Source of the DNA: JBMTVN01 sp046047235
GTDB lineage: Bacteria > Verrucomicrobiota > Verrucomicrobiia > Limisphaerales > JAHDYP01
DNA length: 8,703 nt
Assembly: GCA_046047235.1 (NCBI GenBank)
Contig: JBJOII010000155.1
Location: 1 to 8,703 of the forward strand
Direction of reading: 5' to 3'
Part shown: one piece after another, positions 5,325 to 8,703 of the stretch
How positions within the stretch are numbered: the stretch's first letter is position 1
Layout: every line of letters starts with the position of its first letter
Translations under genes and position numbers: made by a program
Notes under the pieces: model-generated
What the model was told of the DNA's origin: nothing
What the model saw: the letters and a program-made list of their open reading frames with translations, nothing else
Database searches by the model: none

Positions 5325-6272
5325 TCAACCGCCCTGGTCTTCAGATGATTTATTCGGGGCTGTGAGCAATTGGATGCCTGGCTTGAGGAAGGTGATCTGG
5401 CGTTGTCGGTAGAGGTTGCCGAGGGCTTGTTTGAAGGCTTTTTTACTGACGCCGAAGGTTTTGCGGATGGTGTCGGGCGGGCTGTCATCGTCGAGGCTGA
5501 GAGTGCCTTTATTCCTGTTTAGGGCTTCCAGGATTTGTGTGGTGAGGGGTTTGACGCGTTGGTAGCCGGCGGCATCGAGGCTGAGGTCGAGGAGTCCATC
5601 GGGGCGGACATTGCGGACGAAGCCTTTGAGAGTTTGGCCGATTTGGGGTGGGGAGGTGAGGTTATCGTGGTAGAGGAGGCCTTGGGTATTGTGTTCGACG
5701 ATGGCGGCGAAGCCGAGGGGGGAGCATGAGGTGATGAGGAAGCTGACGGCGTCGCCGGGTTTACGGAGGGGTTTTTGTTTAGGGAGGTGTTGGTGGAGTC
5801 GGGTGCTGGCGATGATGCGGTCGGTTTTGGGGTCGAGGCAGACGCAGACGACGACGTAATGGCCGACGCGGAGGGGGCGATTTTGTTCGCGGAAGGGGAG
5901 GAGCAGGTCTTTGGGGAGTCCCCAGTTGAGGAAGGCGCCGGCGTTTGGGTTGATACTGACGACTTGGAGTGAGGCGAATTCGCCGACTTGGGCGAGGGGG
6001 TGTTCGGTGGTGGCGACGAGGCGGTCTTCGGAGTCGCGGTAGACGAAGACGTCGATGGAGGAGTTTCTGGGGAGGTTTTTGGGGATATAGCGGCCGGGGA
6101 GGAGGATTTCGCCGGCGGGGCCGCCGTCGAGGTAGAGGCCTGAGGGAGTTTCGCGGGTTGGGGTGAGGAGGTGGCGTTTTCCGGTGAAGTTAGGTGCGGG
6201 TTGTGGCGTGGGTGGGTGAGTGGGGGTGGTGTGGAGGTGGGGGCGGGGAGGGGGTTTATGCCGGGGGTTCAT
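5325..6272 (-). CDS. cvfB: CvfB-like S1 RNA-binding protein
   Basis: The 315-residue protein follows the CvfB layout: three S1-like OB folds and a C-terminal winged helix. The family binds RNA and is linked to virulence-factor expression in Staphylococcus aureus (established). S1-like 1 covers about residues 30-90 (GKRHLLTPTRETPSGLYLD, GEILLPGRYIP, DVFVYRDSEDRLVATTE). S1-like 2 covers 94-160 (AQVGEFASLQVVSINPNAGA, NWGLPKDLLLPFREQ, DPKTDRIIAS). S1-like 3 covers 172-233 (GFVRNVRPDGLLDLSLD). The winged helix covers 240-304 (ILEALNRNKGTLSLDDDSPP, FGVSKKAFKQALGNLYRQRQ). Residues 1-28 are a Pro/His/Thr-rich extension that usual CvfB proteins lack; there is no internal ATG, GTG or TTG before the first fold, so ATG 6272 is the only standard start. 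It is last in a three-gene operon, 14 bases after the preceding stop. No strong Shine-Dalgarno is visible. Confidence 0.88.
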   Translation of the reverse strand: MNPRHKPPPRPHLHTTPTHPPTPQPAPNFTGKRHLLTPTRETPSGLYLDGGPAGEILLPGRYIPKNLPRNSSIDVFVYRDSEDRLVATTEHPLAQVGEFASLQVVSINPNAGAFLNWGLPKDLLLPFREQNRPLRVGHYVVVCVCLDPKTDRIIASTRLHQHLPKQKPLRKPGDAVSFLITSCSPLGFAAIVEHNTQGLLYHDNLTSPPQIGQTLKGFVRNVRPDGLLDLSLDAAGYQRVKPLTTQILEALNRNKGTLSLDDDSPPDTIRKTFGVSKKAFKQALGNLYRQRQITFLKPGIQLLTAPNKSSEDQGG

Positions 6273-6286
6273 GGGGAAGGGGTGGG

Positions 6287-6694
6287 TCAGGGTATGGGGG
6301 TGAGGTTATTGAGGAAGACGATGTGGGAGATGGCGTTGATGACGGGGGGTTGGAGTCTTTCGCGGATGGCTTCGGGATCTTTGGTGTGGTTGGAGACCTG
6401 GTGCATGCCGGTATAGAACCAGAGGCCGCCGGTTTCGCGGCGGACGAAGACGGGGAGCGGGTGGGTGGTTTCGGCGAGTCTGGTTCCCCAGGGGAGGAGT
6501 TCGGGTTTATTGCCGACCCAGACTTCGGCGGGGTTTTGTTCTGCGCGGGGGTTCCAGTGGAGGCCGATGCAGAGGGCGAGGATTGTTTGTTGGCGGTGGA
6601 TGGCGAAGTTGGGCGGTGATTTATCGCCTTGGAGTAGGGCGCGGATGGCTTGGAAGTCGTACCCTTGATTGAGGGTAAAGGATGAGGTGGGCAT
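6287..6694 (-). CDS. Small conserved-looking protein of unknown function, middle gene of the operon
   Basis: A 135-residue soluble protein with no signal peptide or membrane segment. It starts 17 bases after the ABC-F stop and ends 14 bases before the CvfB start, so co-transcription is very likely. Two stretches look constrained: ILALCIGLHWNPRAEQNPAEVWVG (about 38-61), and PVFVRRETGGLWFYTGMHQV (81-100). The pattern, an ALCI strand, an EVWVG strand, then PVFVRR and a W-x-Y-x-G-x-x-x-V strand, suggests a small beta-rich, PUA/OB-like fold. I have a loose memory of a similar module attached to HNH nucleases, but cannot confirm it and claim no nuclease function; no HNH or other catalytic motif is present. 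The context (ribosome-associated ATPase and RNA-binding protein) suggests, by inference only, an RNA or translation role. The ATG at 6694 is the likely start. Confidence 0.7.
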   Translation of the reverse strand: MPTSSFTLNQGYDFQAIRALLQGDKSPPNFAIHRQQTILALCIGLHWNPRAEQNPAEVWVGNKPELLPWGTRLAETTHPLPVFVRRETGGLWFYTGMHQVSNHTKDPEAIRERLQPPVINAISHIVFLNNLTPIP

Positions 6695-6711
6695 GGGGGT
6701 GTGGTGTGGGG

Positions 6712-8322
6712 TTACGCTGCGGTGAGGGCGGCGCGAGCGTTATCGAGGGCGTTGGTTTTTTCGAGGAAGTAATCGTAGCCGCCGGAGTAGGTGGTGATTT
6801 GGCCGGTGTTGATGTGGAGGAGCTTGGTGGCGATTTTGCGGATGAAGTGGACGTCGTGGGAGATGAAGACGAGGGTTCCGTTATAGCGTTGGAGGGCGAG
6901 CTGGAGGGATTCGACTGTATGGATGTCGAGGTGGGTTGTGGGCTCGTCCATGAGGAGGATATTGGGTGGGTCGACGAGGAACTTGACGAGGTTGAGCCGG
7001 GTTTTTTCTCCGCCGCTGAGGACCTGGGTTTTTTTGTGGATATCGTCCCGTTTGAAGAGGAAGGAGCCGAGGATACCGCGGGCTTCGTCTTCGCGCATGG
7101 CGGGTGCGCTGGCGAGGACTTCATCGAGGACGGAGTTCTCGGGGTCGAGAGTTGCTGCGCGGTGTTGGCTGAAGTAGCCAATTTTGGCGTTATGGCCGAG
7201 GTCACGATCACCTTGTTGGCAATCGACGACGCCGGCGAGGATTTTGAGGAGGGTGGATTTACCGGCGCCGTTGGGGCCGACGAGTACGATCCGTTCACCG
7301 CGTTCGATGATGAGGTCGAGGCCGGAGTAGACCTGGTGGTCGCCGTAGGCCATATGGATATCGTTGAGGCTGATGGCGCGTTGTCCGCCGCGAGGGGGGT
7401 CGGGGATTTGGAAGCGGATGGGTTTGCGTGGGGGGATGGGTTTTTCGATGAGTTCCATGCGCTCGATTTGTTTGAGCTTACTCATGGCTTGGGAGGCCTT
7501 GGAGGTGACGGAGCGGAAGCGGTCGACAAACGCCTGGAGTGAGGCGATTTCCTTTTGTTGGTTTTTATAGGCGGCGAGCTGCTGGTCGTAGCGGTCGGAT
7601 TTTTGGATGAGGTAACTGGAGTAGTTGCCGGTGTAGGAGATGATTTTGCAGCCTTCGATTTCGTGGATTTGGTCGACGACTTCGTCCATGAACTGGCGGT
7701 CGTGGGAGATGAGGAGGACGGAGCCGGGATATTTTTTGAGGTAATCCTGGAGCCAGAGGAGGGAGAGGAGGTCGAGGTGGTTGGTGGGTTCGTCGAGGAG
7801 GAGGAGGTCGGGTTCGATGACGAGGAGTCGGGCGAGGTGTGCGCGCATGATCCAGCCACCGCTCATGGCCTTGGCTTCGCGAGTGAAGTCGGAGTCTTTG
7901 AAGCCGAGCCCGCGGAGGAGGTGTTTGGCTTTGGTTTCGGCCTGGGGATCGTTGAGTTTGTCGTAGCGGGCGTGGGCGTCGAGGTAATCGGGGGAGGCGA
8001 CGTCGCCGGCTTTCTCAAGTTCGCGGAGTTTGACCTCGAGCTTGGGCAATTCGTCGACGCGGCCGGTGGCGACGTCGAGGACGGTTTCGTCGCCGACGGC
8101 TTCGGCTTCCTGAGGGAGGTGGCCGACGATGGTCCATTCATCGCGTTCCACCGTGCCGGCGTCGGCTTCGAGTTGTTTAAGGATGATGGAGAAGAGAGTG
8201 GTTTTGCCGGCGCCGTTGGGGCCGACTAGAGCGGTACGTTCGCCGTAATTGACTTGGAAGGCGGCGTCGTCGAAGAGGACGCGTCCGCCTAGAGTTAGCT
8301 TGAGGTCACGGATAGTCAGCAT
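6712..8322 (-). CDS. ABC-F family ATPase (translation factor type, two nucleotide-binding domains)
   Basis: From ATG 8322 the protein has 536 residues and no membrane segments, the hallmark of ABC-F proteins, which act on the ribosome rather than in transport. Domain 1: Walker A GPNGAGKT (34-41), signature MSGGW (153-157), Walker B LLLLDEPTNHLD (173-184), H-loop SHD (206-208). The inter-domain linker (about 232-310) has the charged coiled-coil expected for the tRNA-contacting arm, including YDQQLAAYKNQQKEI. Domain 2: Walker A GPNGAGKS (349-356), signature LSGGEKTR (435-442), Walker B ILLMDEPTTHLD (455-466), H-loop SHD (488-490). All catalytic motifs are intact. Size and motifs fit the YbiT/YkpA-like housekeeping branch; a resistance-type (ARE) role is less likely but not excluded. 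An in-frame GTG at 8355 would add 11 residues; ATG 8322 is preferred because the family begins right at the LTIRDL strand. First gene of the three-gene operon. Confidence 0.95.
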   Translation of the reverse strand: MLTIRDLKLTLGGRVLFDDAAFQVNYGERTALVGPNGAGKTTLFSIILKQLEADAGTVERDEWTIVGHLPQEAEAVGDETVLDVATGRVDELPKLEVKLRELEKAGDVASPDYLDAHARYDKLNDPQAETKAKHLLRGLGFKDSDFTREAKAMSGGWIMRAHLARLLVIEPDLLLLDEPTNHLDLLSLLWLQDYLKKYPGSVLLISHDRQFMDEVVDQIHEIEGCKIISYTGNYSSYLIQKSDRYDQQLAAYKNQQKEIASLQAFVDRFRSVTSKASQAMSKLKQIERMELIEKPIPPRKPIRFQIPDPPRGGQRAISLNDIHMAYGDHQVYSGLDLIIERGERIVLVGPNGAGKSTLLKILAGVVDCQQGDRDLGHNAKIGYFSQHRAATLDPENSVLDEVLASAPAMREDEARGILGSFLFKRDDIHKKTQVLSGGEKTRLNLVKFLVDPPNILLMDEPTTHLDIHTVESLQLALQRYNGTLVFISHDVHFIRKIATKLLHINTGQITTYSGGYDYFLEKTNALDNARAALTAA

Positions 8323-8427
8323 GGCAATGGGGTCGCCGTGGGGCAGCCGAGGCACGCGGAAGGGCGATGTTACGGGGAACTCAGCCGGAGCCGAAGCCTT
8401 GGTCTTGTCTGCGGCGACAAAGGGGGG

Positions 8428-8455
8428 AGCATACGGTTGCGGGCTGAGACGTCAA
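8428..8455 (-). promoter_or_regulatory. Predicted sigma70-type promoter of the ABC-F operon
   Basis: On the - strand, TTGACG (8455-8450, five of six consensus bases) is followed after 16 bases by TATGCT (8433-8428, four of six). Transcription would begin near 8420, leaving a leader of about 100 bases before ATG 8322. It is the best-placed match upstream of the operon, but it is a pattern match only. Confidence 0.45.
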
Positions 8456-8508
8456 TGGGGCATTTTTTGAAAGTGGACCGCCGATTGGACGCGAAGGAGG
8501 GGCTTCAC

Positions 8509-8538
8509 CGCGAATGGACACGAACGGACGCGAATGGA
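8509..8538 (+). repeat. Three 10-bp direct repeats (CGCGAATGGA type)
   Basis: CGCGAATGGA, CACGAACGGA and CGCGAATGGA follow one another without gaps; a degenerate relative appears nearby in ATTGGACGCGAAGGA (8484-8498). Such short GCGAATGGA-like strings occur between genes in several bacterial phyla as dispersed repeats (family knowledge, not checked here). The gap 8356-8607 otherwise contains only the predicted promoter. Confidence 0.6.
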
Positions 8539-8607
8539 GGAGGGGCAAAAGCGTGGTAGGGCAGAAGGATGGGAGGTGGGTGTGGTGGGCGGTTTGGGAT
8601 TCGAGGG

Positions 8608-8703
8608 TTAGAGTGCGTTGGAGGTCAGGAGGGTGGAGTGGGCGAGGATGAGCGCGTGGGTGAGTTCATTGGCGGTGGTTATGTCGACCTGGTGCCGTGG
8701 GAG
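8608..8703 (-). CDS. C-terminal end of an unidentified gene entering from the right edge
   Basis: The last 31 codons and TAA stop (8610-8608) of a - strand frame that is open to the window edge. The peptide, LPRHQVDITTANELTHALIL then AHSTLLTSNAL, has a natural composition with an amphipathic helix (ANELTHALILAHSTLL) and lacks the Pro/Ser/Arg-rich look of the antisense artefacts in this window. I do not recognise the family. If real, it precedes the ABC-F gene in the same direction with a gap of about 285 bases that contains a promoter candidate, so it is probably a separate unit. Confidence 0.45.
   Translation of the reverse strand, partial: LPRHQVDITTANELTHALILAHSTLLTSNAL

Noticed and set aside
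6682..8229. Two long + strand frames opposite the ABC-F gene
   Set aside because: Acidic, Val/Gly/Phe-rich translations with no domain, exactly antisense to intact ATPase motifs.

Overview
The window is GC-rich bacterial DNA. It probably comes from a member of the Verrucomicrobiota or a relative in the PVC group. The case rests on family content: an ECF sigma factor of the VQDFF/KRGG type next to the WD40 tail of what looks like a serine/threonine kinase, an exported DUF2202 protein, and a CvfB-type S1 protein. No rRNA, tRNA or other phylogenetic marker is present, so this is an inference. The + strand is strongly enriched in G over C almost throughout, whichever strand carries the genes.

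Left part (1-1817, + strand): a WD40 fragment cut off at its N-terminus (113-934) is followed 31 bases later by an ECF sigma factor (966-1736). A perfect 14-bp hairpin follows (1782-1817). It also lies just downstream of a possible small membrane protein on the - strand (1832-2032), so it may terminate both.

Middle (1818-2751) is largely non-coding. Its centre is a phase-perfect array of 21 heptanucleotide units (2178-2324), abutted by a 12-bp inverted repeat (2331-2373) and a second foldable segment (2383-2456). I see no convincing gene between 2460 and 2750.

A secreted DUF2202 ferritin-like protein (2806-3378, +) and a PilJ-like methyl-accepting chemotaxis protein (3455-4942, -) converge on a shared terminator hairpin (3401-3431). 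The gap 4943-5324 holds a TTGAC-N4-GTCAA dyad and a short helix-turn-helix-like relic.

Right part (- strand): a compact apparent operon runs ABC-F ATPase, then a small uncharacterised protein, then a CvfB-like S1 protein, with intergenic gaps of 17 and 14 bases and a plausible sigma70-type promoter at 8428-8455. Two of the three products belong to ribosome- or RNA-binding families, which suggests a translation or RNA theme for the unknown one. Upstream lie three 10-bp repeats and the last 31 codons of another - strand gene that enters from the right edge.

I did not find a clear new defence or mobile system. The most unusual features are the heptamer array with its flanking foldable DNA, the unknown gene inside the ABC-F/CvfB operon, and the truncated WD40/sigma arrangement.
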